Positions 17,151-26,102 of a DNA stretch of 64,000 nucleotides are shown here, one piece after another; the stretch's first letter is position 1, and each line of letters starts with the position of its first letter. A program made the position numbers and the translations under genes. Under the pieces are notes generated by a model, which was given only the letters and a program-made list of their open reading frames with translations, did not search any database and was not told the origin of the DNA. Location: NCBI GenBank assembly GCA_937897325.1, contig CALCOY010000067.1, forward strand, positions 1 to 64,000, read 5' to 3'. Origin of the DNA: an uncultured Shimia sp. GTDB lineage: Bacteria > Pseudomonadota > Alphaproteobacteria > Rhodobacterales > Rhodobacteraceae.

Positions 17151-17181
17151 CCAAATATATTTTCCTGAAAGGCGACGCAAG

Positions 17182-18330
17182 ATGGTGGCAATCCCATCAC
17201 AAAGACACCTGTTCGATATCCCGTCGGACCTGGCGTATTTCAACTGCTCCTACAATGCTCCGCTGCTGAAGAAAGCTGGTGAAGCCCTGGTCGAAGGCTC
17301 GCTGTCAAAATGTCGCCCATGGGAACGCAAGCCCAATCACTTCTTCGATGACGCAGAGGCGTTTCGTGCCGCTGCTTCTAGAGCGTTTGGCGTCAGCGAA
17401 GACAATTTCGCCGTAACGCCGTCGGCCAGCTATGGGTCATCCACGGCGGCTCGTATCTTGGAAGAGCACCTTTCGGAACAGGACGAAATCATCGTGTTGG
17501 ACGAGGCGTTTCCGTCCAACTACCTTCCATGGCAACGCCTGGGTCAAGAAACCGGAGCTAAGTTTATCGTCGTTCCGACGCCTGACGACTATGGCTGGAC
17601 CCAGGCCGTGCTGGATCGCATCACGCCACAAACAAAACTGGTCGCCCTTCCCAATTGCCATTGGACGAACGGAGCTTTGCTGGACCTCGATCAGATTGCC
17701 GACGCGGCCCGGTCCATGGGGTCCTACTTCATCCTTGAGGTCACGCAGTCACTTGGGGCTAAGCCCATCGACATTGCGTCGCTCAAGCCAGACTTCCTGA
17801 TCTCCGCCGGATACAAATGGTTGCTGTGCCCCTACGGTCTCAGCCTCTTTTACGCTGACCCAAAATGGCACGACGCTCGGCCCTTGGAAGAGACATGGCT
17901 CAGCCGAGCAGATGCCGAAGTGTTTGAGAACCTCGTTCAATACCACGACCAATACCAAGCCGGTGCCCGTCGGTTCGAGATGGGTCAAAAGAACATCCCC
18001 TCGATCCTACCCGGCGGCGTGGTTGCCTTGGAACAGATTGCAGATTGGGGCGTGGCCAACATCGCGGAGACCCTGGAAGGCATCAACGAACGCATCGCGG
18101 CGATACTGGAGCCCTACGGATTTGTGCCCGTACCCAAAGAAGTCCGGAGCCCCAACATCCTTGGAGCGGGCTTGGAAGGCGGCATTCCGGAATCGCTTCT
18201 CCCTAGCTTGGCGGAACGGAACGTCTATCTCAGCCGTCGCGGCAGTTCCCTGCGGTTTGCTCCCTACATGCACGTCACCGACAACGACCTGGACCGACTG
18301 TCCGAAACCCTGAAATCCGTTTTTCACTAG
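17182..18330 (+). CDS. Class V aminotransferase-family PLP enzyme
   Basis: The 382-residue enzyme has the class V fold: VTPSASYGSSTAARI near residues 78-91, the Asp/Glu-containing strand FILEVTQSLGAKPID, and the PLP lysine Lys212 in ISAGYKWLLCPYG. Class V members include cysteine desulfurases, kynureninases and isopenicillin-epimerase-like proteins; the substrate cannot be told here. The start at 17182 has a GAAAGGCGACG ribosome-binding site; the frame extending back to 17038 lacks one. It is followed after 24 bp by a RidA-family gene and then a broken Asp/Glu racemase gene, which suggests amino-acid interconversion or breakdown. Confidence 0.82.
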   Translation: MVAIPSQRHLFDIPSDLAYFNCSYNAPLLKKAGEALVEGSLSKCRPWERKPNHFFDDAEAFRAAASRAFGVSEDNFAVTPSASYGSSTAARILEEHLSEQDEIIVLDEAFPSNYLPWQRLGQETGAKFIVVPTPDDYGWTQAVLDRITPQTKLVALPNCHWTNGALLDLDQIADAARSMGSYFILEVTQSLGAKPIDIASLKPDFLISAGYKWLLCPYGLSLFYADPKWHDARPLEETWLSRADAEVFENLVQYHDQYQAGARRFEMGQKNIPSILPGGVVALEQIADWGVANIAETLEGINERIAAILEPYGFVPVPKEVRSPNILGAGLEGGIPESLLPSLAERNVYLSRRGSSLRFAPYMHVTDNDLDRLSETLKSVFH

Positions 18331-18354
18331 AGGCGAGCATTTGCTCGATATCCC

Positions 18355-18828
18355 ATGTCCATCAACCAACGCTTGAAAGACCTCGGCATACAACTGCCTG
18401 ACGCTGTTGCCGCCGTTGCCAACTACATTCCAACGCACCTAAGCCCAGACGGGACCCTCCATGTCTCCGGACAGATTGCGTTCGTTGATGGGGAGCTGGC
18501 AGACCGAGGAACGCTCGGCAGCACGATCTCTGTGGAGGACGCTTACCAATCTGCCCGCACCTGTGCGATCAATGTGTTGGCCCAGGTATCAGCTGCACTG
18601 GATGGGGACATGGACAGGATAGTCTCTTGTCGAAAGCTCACGGTTTTCGTGGCTGCAACGGCAGAGTTCGAGGAACATCCCAAAGTTGCAAACGGAGCCT
18701 CAGACCTGATTGTTGAGGTGCTTGGTGAGATCGGGCGACACTCTCGTTCCGCTGTCGGGATGTCGAGCCTTCCCTTCAACGCACCGGTCGAAGTCGAAGC
18801 CAACTTCGAGGTGAGACCGGCAACCTAG
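18355..18828 (+). CDS. RidA/YjgF-family protein
   Basis: The 157-residue protein has the YjgF plan (YIPTHLSPDGTLHVSGQIAF; HSRSAVGMSSLPFNAPVEVEANFEV). It belongs to the longer subfamily often found beside amino-acid catabolic genes. RidA proteins hydrolyse reactive enamine/imine intermediates released by PLP enzymes, which fits its position behind the aminotransferase. The last base of its TAG stop belongs to the IS5-type element; before insertion the stop was TAA, so the protein is unchanged. Confidence 0.88.
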   Translation: MSINQRLKDLGIQLPDAVAAVANYIPTHLSPDGTLHVSGQIAFVDGELADRGTLGSTISVEDAYQSARTCAINVLAQVSAALDGDMDRIVSCRKLTVFVAATAEFEEHPKVANGASDLIVEVLGEIGRHSRSAVGMSSLPFNAPVEVEANFEVRPAT

Positions 18829-19659
18829 GGTCAGGATTCATAACCAGAACATGACCACCGCGGCCAGGGCGCATGCCGAGAGGAAGACCTTCGGGCATCT
18901 GTCATAACGGGTTGCGATGCGCCGCCAGTCTTTGAGGCGGGCAAAACTGTTCTCGATTTTGTGGCGCTTCTTGTATCTGTCAACGTCATACGGGATCGGA
19001 ACTTTACGCCCTTTGCGTGAGGGAATGCAGGGCGTAATTCCCTTGTCTTCAAGCGCTACACGATACCAATCCGCGTCATAGCCACGATCCGCCAGCATGT
19101 GTTTGGCTTCGGGCAGATCACTCAACAAGGCCCGGGCTCCGATGTAGTCGCTACGCTGCCCGGCAGTCAGAAACATCCGCAAGGGACGACCGGCAGCGTC
19201 CGTTACGGCATGCAATTTGGAGTTCATCCCGCCCTTCGTGCGACCAATCAGACGGCCACTCCCCCTTTTTCAACCGCATGCTGGTCGCAGTGCGGTGCGT
19301 TTTCAGATGGGTCGCATCGATCATCAGCGTATCCGTTTCGCCGCCCTGATCGGCCAGTTCCAACAGCATCCGGGCAAAGATGCCTTTCTCGCTCCAGCGC
19401 TTCCATCGGCTGTAAAGCGTCTTGGGTGGGCCGTAAGCCCCAGGTGCATCCCGCCAGCGTAAGCCGTTGCGATTGATGAAGATAATCCCACTCAAGACGC
19501 GCTTGTCATCCACGCGAGGCCTGCCGTGGGACTTGGGAAAAAAGGGCGAAAGCATCGCCATTTGTTCGTCTGTCAACCAATATAGTTCACTCATGTCACC
19601 GCTCCGTTTTGAACGGACGTGAATCATGCAGCGGGCCTAAAATCAATGCATCCTGACCC
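18828..19659 (-). mobile_element. IS5-family element (IS427-like)
   Basis: Inverted ends GGGTCAGGAT(T/G)CAT lie at 18828-18841 and 19646-19659, flanked on both sides by TA as the target duplication (18826-18827, 19660-19661). The 832-bp length and two-frame transposase fit the IS427 group. It inserted exactly into the stop codon of the RidA gene and separates it from the racemase gene. Confidence 0.85.
18838..19594 (-). CDS. IS5-family transposase, two overlapping frames (OrfA/OrfB)
   Basis: OrfA (start 19594, MSELYWLTDEQ, to 19151) and OrfB (to 18838) overlap. The canonical sequence crosses from one frame to the other at the A5G5 run at 19261-19270, where LKKG continues as SGRLIGRTKGGMNSKLHAV in the +1 frame. 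A frameshift at this run would give the full DDE transposase: first Asp in TLMIDATHLK, second in MLADRGYDADW, Glu in KIENSFARLKDWRR. IS427-group elements commonly use programmed frameshifting, so the gene may be active rather than broken. Confidence 0.85.
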
Positions 19660-19696
19660 TAAGGTCAGAGGCCCAGACGGCAAAGGAGGACCGACA

Positions 19697-19789
19697 ATGA
19701 AAACGATTGGTATTCTGGGCGGCATGTCGGCGGCATCGACACAACTTTACTACCGCGAGCTTTGTGATCTCACCCGAGAAAGGCTGTGA
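19697..19789 (+). pseudogene. 5' fragment of an Asp/Glu racemase-family gene
   Basis: A good ribosome-binding site (AAGGAGG) precedes ATG at 19697. The 30 codons read MKTIGILGGMSAASTQLYYR and then ELCDLTRERL, which is the N-terminus of aspartate/glutamate racemase-family proteins (GGMS..ST..YY). The frame stops where the IS3-type element begins. The remaining about 200 residues are not found on the other side of that element, so the gene was lost by insertion plus deletion. It was the third gene of the aminotransferase/RidA operon. Confidence 0.8.
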
Positions 19790-19820
19790 TCAGCCCCACT
19801 TGAGTGGTCCAGTTTTAAAG

Positions 19821-20636
19821 TTAGTGCATGGTCGGCCTTTGGTCTATCGGAAGGAAGGCTTCTGGGGCTGGTGGTCGATAGCCTAGGGCGCTGTGGGGTC
19901 GTTTTGTGTTGTAGTGTTTCCTCCAGCCTTCAATGACGATCTGGGCCTCACGGAGTGAGTAGAAGATCTCACCATTGAGTAGCTCGTCTCGCATTCGGCC
20001 ATTGAAGCTCTCGCAATAACCGTTCTCCCATGGGGAACCTGGTTCGATGAAAGCGGTCTTTGCTCCGACGGCCTTGATCCAACCTCTCACGGCCTCGGCG
20101 ATGAACTCCGGTCCGTTGTCTGAACGAATGAAGCAGGGCACGCCGCGCAGAATGAACAGGTCCGTCAACGCATCGATCACTTCGGTCGAGTTCAACTTAC
20201 GCTTCACACGGATCGCCAAACATTCCCGGCTGTATTCATCCAGGATGTTCAGCGTCCTGAATGCTCTGCCATCGTCCGTTCGGTGGTGGACGAAATCGTA
20301 CGACCAGACATGATTGCGATGCTCAGGCCGAAGCCGGACACAAGATCCGTCATTCAGCCAGAGCCGCCTTTTCTTGGGTTGTTTCGTTGGGACCTTCAGC
20401 CCCTCACGTCGCCATAGGCGCTCAACACGCTTGTCGTTCACCTCCCAGCCTGCATCTCTCAGCAGAACTGCAATCCGACGATAGCCATATCGCCCATATT
20501 GGCGCGCCAGTTCGATCATGTCCGCCACCAGCAGGTCCTCGTCAGTTCGCCCCGCAGGCACCCGGCGTTGTGTGGATCGGTGCTGCCCCAGAACGCGGCA
20601 TACACGACGCTCAGAAACCTTCATCTGGCTGCGCAC
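19821..20636 (-). CDS. IS3-family transposase OrfB (DDE integrase)
   Basis: This 271-residue part contains the HTH_21 region (RQYGRYGYRRIAVLLRDAGW) and the DDE core: Asp in HVWSYDFVHHRTDD, Asp in PCFIRSDNGPEF and Glu in GSPWENGYCESFNGRMRDE, ending with KHYNTKRPHSALGYRPP. It is normally made as a fusion with OrfA by frameshifting. All catalytic residues are present. Confidence 0.92.
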   Translation of the reverse strand: MRSQMKVSERRVCRVLGQHRSTQRRVPAGRTDEDLLVADMIELARQYGRYGYRRIAVLLRDAGWEVNDKRVERLWRREGLKVPTKQPKKRRLWLNDGSCVRLRPEHRNHVWSYDFVHHRTDDGRAFRTLNILDEYSRECLAIRVKRKLNSTEVIDALTDLFILRGVPCFIRSDNGPEFIAEAVRGWIKAVGAKTAFIEPGSPWENGYCESFNGRMRDELLNGEIFYSLREAQIVIEGWRKHYNTKRPHSALGYRPPAPEAFLPIDQRPTMH

Positions 20637-20668
20637 GAGATTGATGCAGGCACGGCGACGGGAGGGGC

Positions 20669-20947
20669 TCAGAAGTTTCCCTTTGCGGCCTCGGACAAAA
20701 TCAATTTGTCAAGCGTTAGGTCCGACACGGCTCGCCGAAGGCGCTCGTTCTCCTTCTGGAGCCGCTTCAGTTCCTTCAGTTGTTCCGTGCCCATACCGCC
20801 ATACTTCTTCTTCCAGCGGTAATAGGTTTGCTCAGTAACGGCGATCTGTCTGATTGCATCAATCCGCGGCATGCCTTGCCCCATCAGGACTTCAACCTGC
20901 CGCAACTTCAAGACAATCTCTTCGGGCTTGGGTCTCTTGTTGGCCAT
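20669..20947 (-). CDS. IS3-family transposase OrfA
   Basis: The 92-residue protein has an HTH_8-type domain (PEEIVLKLRQVEVLMGQG, TEQTYYRWKKKYGGM) and a leucine-zipper stretch (LKELKRLQKENERLRRAVSDL) used for multimerisation. It lies upstream of OrfB in a different frame, as usual for IS3 elements. Confidence 0.9.
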   Translation of the reverse strand: MANKRPKPEEIVLKLRQVEVLMGQGMPRIDAIRQIAVTEQTYYRWKKKYGGMGTEQLKELKRLQKENERLRRAVSDLTLDKLILSEAAKGNF

Positions 20948-21043
20948 CTGTGGTCCTCCGCTTTCCTAATCATAGAGGCGGACCACTTCATTGGGGGAGG
21001 CTCATTGCGGAAAACTAGAAAACAGTAACGTGAGGACACATCG

Positions 21044-21499
21044 GTGACGCGCACCTCTTTGAAGGACTTTCAGTGTAGTTGGGCACAAGGTGCCGAAGCC
21101 ATCGGCGACAAGTGGACCATCATGATCCTGCGTGATGCGATGCGCGGGGTCGATACGTTCTCAGGGTTCGCCAAGAATATCGGTGTGTCGAAAAAGGTGT
21201 TGTCACAACGACTTGACCACCTAAATGCCACTGGCATCCTCGACAAAGTGCCGACTGATACGGGGAGTTCGCGCACAACCTACTAATTGACGGAGAAAGG
21301 CCACGGCCTGTTCCCGGTTATTATTGCCTTGGGCCAATGGGCCGACCAATGGGTCTACGGATACGGGAATGAACCTGTAATAGCCGTTGATTACAAATCG
21401 GAACATCCGCTTGACAAGATTTTTGTCTCAGCTGATGGGGATGGCCCGCTCGGCGCCGCAGATGTCAAATTACTGAGCCGAGACAAGAGTTCCACTTAA
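21044..21499 (+). pseudogene. HxlR-family regulator interrupted by one in-frame stop
   Basis: From the GTG at 21044 the frame encodes a winged helix of the HxlR type (CSWAQGAEAIGDKWTIMILRDA, FSGFAKNIGVSKKVLSQRL). It stops at TAA 21284-21286 after SSRTTY. The same frame continues at once with LTEKGHGLFPVIIALGQWADQW, the normal continuation of HxlR proteins (usually Y-x-LTEKG). One nonsense change, perhaps CAA to TAA, explains it. The gene lies just beyond the IS3-type element and reads away from it. Its natural target may have been the adjacent hydrolase or FadH-like genes. Confidence 0.8.
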
Positions 21500-21674
21500 T
21501 AGCCAGCTGGTTCATCACCGCGCACTAGCCGAATAGTGGCGCTGTTTGTCAGGTTGCGCAGGTGCCAGCTGTGGCAGTCGCGCGAGGGGTTTGGCGTCTG
21601 CCGCCCCAGCATAGCGAATATAAGCGAACTTGCGCAAACCATCTACGTGGGTATTCAGGCAGCGGCTAGGAGGG

Positions 21675-22535
21675 CTAGGAATTTAGGAATTGCCAAACCT
21701 GTTCCCATATTGCTGTGCGGCCCTTTCGGAAAGCTCCGTCATGGCCCACATGTTTTAGCCCGAGTTCAGGGGGCGAAACGGTGATCAATTCAGAGGCCGC
21801 GTTCGGATAGCAGTCCACCACGTCCTGGGCGGACTTGGAAGTCGCAATTGGATCGTCGCTAAAGACCCACGAGCGGATCGGGGAGGCGACGTCATTGTAG
21901 AATTTCGAGGTTAACGTCGTTTTCAGCTCTGGTTGAAAATAGCTCCTTCGGTGGCTCCACCTGCGCCAAGTGCGAAAAAGTTTTGGCGGCAACGCCTGTC
22001 CTCGCCATCCGCCGATGGGCTTGATGTATCCGTGACGCGCGAGCGAATAGGGGCCCATTCCCCACCAGAAGTACATTTCTAACGGGAGGTTGCGCCGATG
22101 GTGGCCGCCAAAATAACCTGTGCCAACGGACAGAAAAGCGTGGCGTTGAATTTTCGCATGATTGGGCATGAGACCGATAAATTTACCGCCCGCGCTATGC
22201 GCGATATGGGCGATCGGTAAGTCTGGAAACCTCTGCTCAATGGCATCAGTTGCCGCAGACAGATCAAGACCCCAATCGGGGTAATCTATCTCGCTGCCTA
22301 CGAGGGTCTTGGGGGCCGAGTCGCCGATTCCACGATAGTCATAGGTCAGTACGACCGCGCCTTGATCCGCAAACCACCCCGCGGCATGGCGATAGAAGCC
22401 CTTGGGATATCCGGTTCCTGCGGAAATGATGATCGCCTTGCGGGGCTTGGGTCCGACATGGATATCACCGGCCAAAGTCCAACCGTCGCCAGTTTGGAAC
22501 TTAAGACTGCTTACTTCATTCTGCATCTGGGTCAT
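21675..22535 (-). CDS. Alpha/beta hydrolase
   Basis: The 286-residue protein has an alpha/beta-hydrolase pattern: an oxyanion region AGTGYPKGFYRHAAGWFADQGAVVLTYDYRGIGDS, nucleophile elbow AHSAGG (Ser in place of the usual G-x-S-x-G, with Ala at the first position) and a late His in LKHVGHDGAF. It resembles the serine aminopeptidase/lipase-like S33 group. The substrate is unknown. Its start at 22535 is followed by a weak ribosome-binding region, and it points away from the FadH-like gene, from which it is separated by about 470 bp. Confidence 0.75.
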   Translation of the reverse strand: MTQMQNEVSSLKFQTGDGWTLAGDIHVGPKPRKAIIISAGTGYPKGFYRHAAGWFADQGAVVLTYDYRGIGDSAPKTLVGSEIDYPDWGLDLSAATDAIEQRFPDLPIAHIAHSAGGKFIGLMPNHAKIQRHAFLSVGTGYFGGHHRRNLPLEMYFWWGMGPYSLARHGYIKPIGGWRGQALPPKLFRTWRRWSHRRSYFQPELKTTLTSKFYNDVASPIRSWVFSDDPIATSKSAQDVVDCYPNAASELITVSPPELGLKHVGHDGAFRKGRTAIWEQVWQFLNS

Positions 22536-23001
22536 TGCCGCTTCTGTATTCCGAAACTAAGTATTTCACATCATCCGCTGCTCTGAAATCCGGTTACATC
22601 GGCCAAGTGATGTGGTGCCATTGAGTCGCCTTTGCGCGGACTTAGATAAGTTCGTTTTAGGGTGGCACTGTGCCGGTGACACTGACATTTACATGTGACG
22701 TTGCGGAACTGGTGACTCTTTTCGAACGTTATGTAGGTTGCATTATGAAACCTATACAGCATGTAAGATCGGAAATTGAGTGGTAGACTAAAAATCGTGA
22801 TCACATCTCCACAACGCGGGGTGCCGAGGGGACGCGCGCCATGCTTGCGATGCTACGCGACACTAGGCATGCTGCGGCCATCCGTGGCACTCCGGATACC
22901 GACAATCCAATGTAAATCGGGGCAACTAAGCATTTGAGAAGAAGAATAAGTTTCAAAATACAACCTTTTTTGCTTAAGCCAAGTCAGAAGGGCACAACAC
23001 A
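22536..23001. other. Intergenic region between divergent genes, no gene seen
   Basis: About 465 bp separate the divergent hydrolase and FadH-like genes. The part nearest the FadH-like gene (22910-23000) is AT-rich and probably holds its promoter, with AAGTCAGAAGGGC as a weak ribosome-binding region. I saw no conserved protein or operator palindrome here; a minus-strand frame at 22571-22804 has no recognisable features. Confidence 0.4.
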
Positions 23002-25014
23002 ATGACACAGCACTTTCCCAACCTGTTTGCACCGCTTCAAGTGGGCAACATCACGCTAAAAAACCGCGTGCTCATGGGGTCGATTCACTTGGGTTTGGAA
23101 GACATTCCCGGCGGGGTCGAGCGGATGGCGCGCTTTTACGCCGACCGCGCCCGTGGCGGCGTTGGCTTGATCGTCACAGGCGGGGTCGGGCCTAATGATG
23201 AAGGCGCTGCGATCAAAGGTGGCGGCACAATGATGAATGACGAAGATGTCGCACATCATCGGCCGATTACGAAGGCGGTTCATGACGAGGGTGGTGTCAT
23301 TTGCATGCAGATCTTGCATACGGGTCGATACGCCTACAACCCCGATAACATCAGCGCTTCTTCAATTCAGGCGCCAATCAATCCGTTCAAACCTCGCGCT
23401 CTGTCCGGAGATGAAGTGGAAGACCAAATCGACGATTTCGTGAATTCAGCTGTTCATGCCCAGAAGGCTGGTTACGATGGGGTCGAGATCATGGGCTCCG
23501 AAGGTTATTTCATCAATCAGTTTATTGCGCAGCAGACCAACCAGCGGGACGACGAATGGGGCGGGGCTTATGAGAACCGGATGCGATTGCCGGTTGAGAT
23601 CGTGCGCCGTACTCGTGCCGCTGTCGGCCCGAACTTTATCTTGATCTATCGGCTGTCGATGCTGGATCTGGTCGAGGGCGGCTCGACCATGGATGAGATT
23701 GTGACACTTGGTAAGGCCATAGAAAGGGCCGGCGCGTCGATCATTAACACCGGTATCGGGTGGCATGAGGCGCGGGTGCCAACAATCGCAACAATGGTGC
23801 CCCGAGCAGCCTTCACCAAATTGACGGCAGCATTTAAGAATGCTGTTAGCGTACCGGTAGTGACGTCCAACCGGATCAACATGCCGGATGTGGCGGAGCG
23901 GGTGTTGGCGGAGGGAGACGCCGATATCGTCTCGATGGCGCGGCCTTTTCTAGCGGATGCCGACTTTGTCGTGAAAGCTAGAGAGGGGCGGACCGACGAG
24001 ATTAACACCTGCATTGGTTGCAATCAGGCGTGCCTTGACCTGGTGTTCCAGCAGCAGGTCACGTCCTGCCTTGTGAATCCGCGCGCAGCGCATGAAACCG
24101 AGATTGAAATTGTGCCGTCACAGTCCCCAAAATCCATAGCCGTGGTTGGAGCAGGTCCGGCTGGATTGGCCTATGCAACGACTGCTGCGCGACGTGGACA
24201 TCAGGTTACCCTGTTTGAGGCTGGCGAGAAAATTGGCGGGCAACTGAACATCGCGGTGCAGGTACCCGGCAAAGAAGAGTTCCACGAAACGATACGGTAT
24301 TTCCGCCGAGAGATAGAATTGTCCGGCGTGATGCTAAAGCTTAACACGCGCGCAACGCCGGAGGCCCTGTCAGGCTTTGATGAGGTGATTATGGCCACAG
24401 GCGTACACCCACGCATTCCGGATATTGAGGGGATCGACCATCCCAAAGTGTTAACCTATATTGATGTGCTGCGCGACAAAGCGCCAGTAGGCAAAAGCGT
24501 CGCGGTGATTGGTGCCGGCGGCATTGGTTTTGATGTCAGCGAGTTTCTAATCCATCAAGGGCCATCAGCCAGCCTAGACCCTGTGCAATTTGCACGGGAA
24601 TGGGGCATCGATCTAACCGTGGCAACACCGGGCGGTCTGACAGGTCAGGCGCAGATCCCAATACCCGCGCGCGAGGTCTATCTGCTGCAACGCAAGGCTA
24701 CGAAACTGGGTGCCGGACTTGGCAAAACAACCGGCTGGATTCACCGTGCGCAACTACAGCGGGGCCGGGTCAACATGATCGGCGGGTGTCACTATGTCAA
24801 AATAGACGACTCTGGCCTGCATATTGAAGTATGCGGCACGCCACGTGTGCTAGAGGTCGACAACGTTGTCTTGTGTACGGGACAGGACTCAAACGATGAC
24901 CTTGCCCTTGAGATGAATCAAGAACCGACCCTGATCGGCGGTGCAGATATTGCGTCCGAGCTTGATGCGCGACGCGCTATCGATCAGGCGGTGCGTCTTG
25001 CCGCCATCGTCTGA
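23002..25014 (+). CDS. fadH: 2,4-dienoyl-CoA reductase (NADPH)-like flavoenzyme, FadH/OYE family
   Basis: The 670-residue protein follows the FadH layout: an N-terminal old-yellow-enzyme TIM barrel (residues 1-330), the 4Fe-4S segment CIGCNQACLDLVFQQQVTSC, an FAD-binding segment VVGAGPAGLAYATTAARRGH near residue 380 and an NAD(P)H-binding GAGGIGFDVSE near 515. The iron-sulphur motif and the following LVNPRA closely match FadH. Such enzymes reduce conjugated dienoyl-CoA esters or related enoates, as needed for unsaturated fatty acids or terpenoid-like acids. It sits at the head of the catabolic island. The exact substrate is not determinable. Confidence 0.88.
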   Translation: MTQHFPNLFAPLQVGNITLKNRVLMGSIHLGLEDIPGGVERMARFYADRARGGVGLIVTGGVGPNDEGAAIKGGGTMMNDEDVAHHRPITKAVHDEGGVICMQILHTGRYAYNPDNISASSIQAPINPFKPRALSGDEVEDQIDDFVNSAVHAQKAGYDGVEIMGSEGYFINQFIAQQTNQRDDEWGGAYENRMRLPVEIVRRTRAAVGPNFILIYRLSMLDLVEGGSTMDEIVTLGKAIERAGASIINTGIGWHEARVPTIATMVPRAAFTKLTAAFKNAVSVPVVTSNRINMPDVAERVLAEGDADIVSMARPFLADADFVVKAREGRTDEINTCIGCNQACLDLVFQQQVTSCLVNPRAAHETEIEIVPSQSPKSIAVVGAGPAGLAYATTAARRGHQVTLFEAGEKIGGQLNIAVQVPGKEEFHETIRYFRREIELSGVMLKLNTRATPEALSGFDEVIMATGVHPRIPDIEGIDHPKVLTYIDVLRDKAPVGKSVAVIGAGGIGFDVSEFLIHQGPSASLDPVQFAREWGIDLTVATPGGLTGQAQIPIPAREVYLLQRKATKLGAGLGKTTGWIHRAQLQRGRVNMIGGCHYVKIDDSGLHIEVCGTPRVLEVDNVVLCTGQDSNDDLALEMNQEPTLIGGADIASELDARRAIDQAVRLAAIV

Positions 25015-25173
25015 AGGTTGGGGGCAACCGAGTGCCGTAGGCCTTGATGCAGCAATTTTGGAAACAAACACCTAGCAAATGCAGCAAAGGTGCCTCCGCA
25101 GAGCGACCGTTGTTTGGTCCAAGAAAGGTCCATCGGCAACCCTTGGTCTGATTCGACCGATCGTCTGCTGGCG

Positions 25174-25575
25174 TCAGTCCAAATGCTGCGCTTTTAGCTC
25201 TTCCAACTCCCGCCCCATGTTTTCATGCACGATCTGCATGCCCTTCAAAGGGCGCACCATGACCTTAAATTCGATGATCTGGCCTTCGGCGTTCCACGAA
25301 ATCATGTCAACCCCGTTCACGATGATACCATCTATATTTGTTTCAAACTCAAGCACAGCCCGGTCCCGGCAATCATAAGTCCCAGTGTAACGGAAAGAGT
25401 CGTTGAATAAGGTCTCGCCAGCAGCCAGGAGATAACCCATTGTTAACATCTTGCCTCTTTGCGGCGTGTGAACCACAGGGCTATAAAACACCACATCCTC
25501 CGCCAAAAGGGCTGCAAGGTCTTTCGGCGTGTGGCCCGCACTAAGCCACTTCTTCCAACGGTCTATGTTGGTCAT
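25174..25575 (-). CDS. NTF2-like/SnoaL-like protein
   Basis: With the start MTNIDRWKKWL at 25575 the product has 133 residues and looks like an NTF2/SnoaL cone fold (DLAALLAEDVVFYSPVVHTPQRGK, VLEFETNIDGIIVNGVDMISWNAEGQIIEFKVMVRPLKG). The WN-x-EGQI-x-EFKVMVRP ending is typical of small SnoaL-like proteins. These bind or isomerise hydrophobic ligands. It is 23 bp downstream of a small membrane-protein gene and probably in one operon with it. Confidence 0.72.
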   Translation of the reverse strand: MTNIDRWKKWLSAGHTPKDLAALLAEDVVFYSPVVHTPQRGKMLTMGYLLAAGETLFNDSFRYTGTYDCRDRAVLEFETNIDGIIVNGVDMISWNAEGQIIEFKVMVRPLKGMQIVHENMGRELEELKAQHLD

Positions 25576-25598
25576 CGCAGGGGTTCCTGTTCCTTGGA

Positions 25599-25940
25599 TC
25601 AGGTGGCGGGCTTTGCAATCAAGATTCCAAGGGCTGGTGGCAAAATCAGCCAAAACCCTGAGGCAGGAAGCAGTACGCCCCCCACAACAGCGATCCCAGC
25701 GAGAATGACGCCGGCCAGTTTAGGAACGTGGCTCATGTAAAGGAAGCAGTAGCCAATCAGGAACATCATTGCCCCCGCAGCCAGAAACCACAAAGCCAGA
25801 CGATCGTCGTTGCTAGTCACACTACCCCAAACGCCGCGTTGCGCGAATTGCGCGTAGAAGCTGCTATATAGAACGATCGCTAAGGCGGAGTGAATGACTG
25901 CGATTGTGATCATCCAAACGGGTATCCAGCGCATGGGCAT
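25599..25940 (-). CDS. Small four-helix membrane protein (DUF6463-like)
   Basis: The 113-residue protein has about four membrane helices (residues 5-27, 48-68, 72-90, 94-110) and no soluble domain. The sequence resembles DUF6463-type small membrane proteins (start WIPVWMITIAVIHSALAI; WFLAAGAMMFLIGYCFLYM). It precedes the NTF2-like gene on the same strand and is divergent from the alpha/beta hydrolase at 26103. Function is unknown. Confidence 0.65.
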   Translation of the reverse strand: MPMRWIPVWMITIAVIHSALAIVLYSSFYAQFAQRGVWGSVTSNDDRLALWFLAAGAMMFLIGYCFLYMSHVPKLAGVILAGIAVVGGVLLPASGFWLILPPALGILIAKPAT

Positions 25941-26102
25941 TGTCCTTTGAGCGGAGTAGGGGGTATCGGAAATTGGTTTCGTTTCGCAACTTATAGACTT
26001 GATGCAAGGTGCATTTCAAGGCAAGCTTAGTCGAACAGTCTGAGCCTTGACGCAACGTCGCAAAATCGCTCTCTCAATCAAACCAAAATACGGTACGCAT
26101 TC

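Larger units (their letters stand above)
19787..21004 (-). mobile_element. IS3-family element (IS407/IS51-like)
   Basis: Imperfect inverted ends, TGATCAGCCCCACTTGAGTG at 19787 and TGAGCCTCCCCCAATGAAGT on the other strand ending at 21004, bound a 1218-bp unit with two transposase frames. No matching target duplication is seen (AGGC to the left, TTGC to the right). Together with the missing racemase 3' end, this points to an adjacent deletion after insertion. Confidence 0.82.

Noticed and set aside
22571-22804. 77-codon minus-strand frame in the gap before the FadH-like gene
   Set aside because: It has no ribosome-binding site or recognisable features, and no family resemblance.
26086-26097. 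AAAATACGGTAC, resembling half of the CAAAACCGTATT box
   Set aside because: Only a short partial match with no second copy 19-20 bp away, in the accessory island; likely chance.
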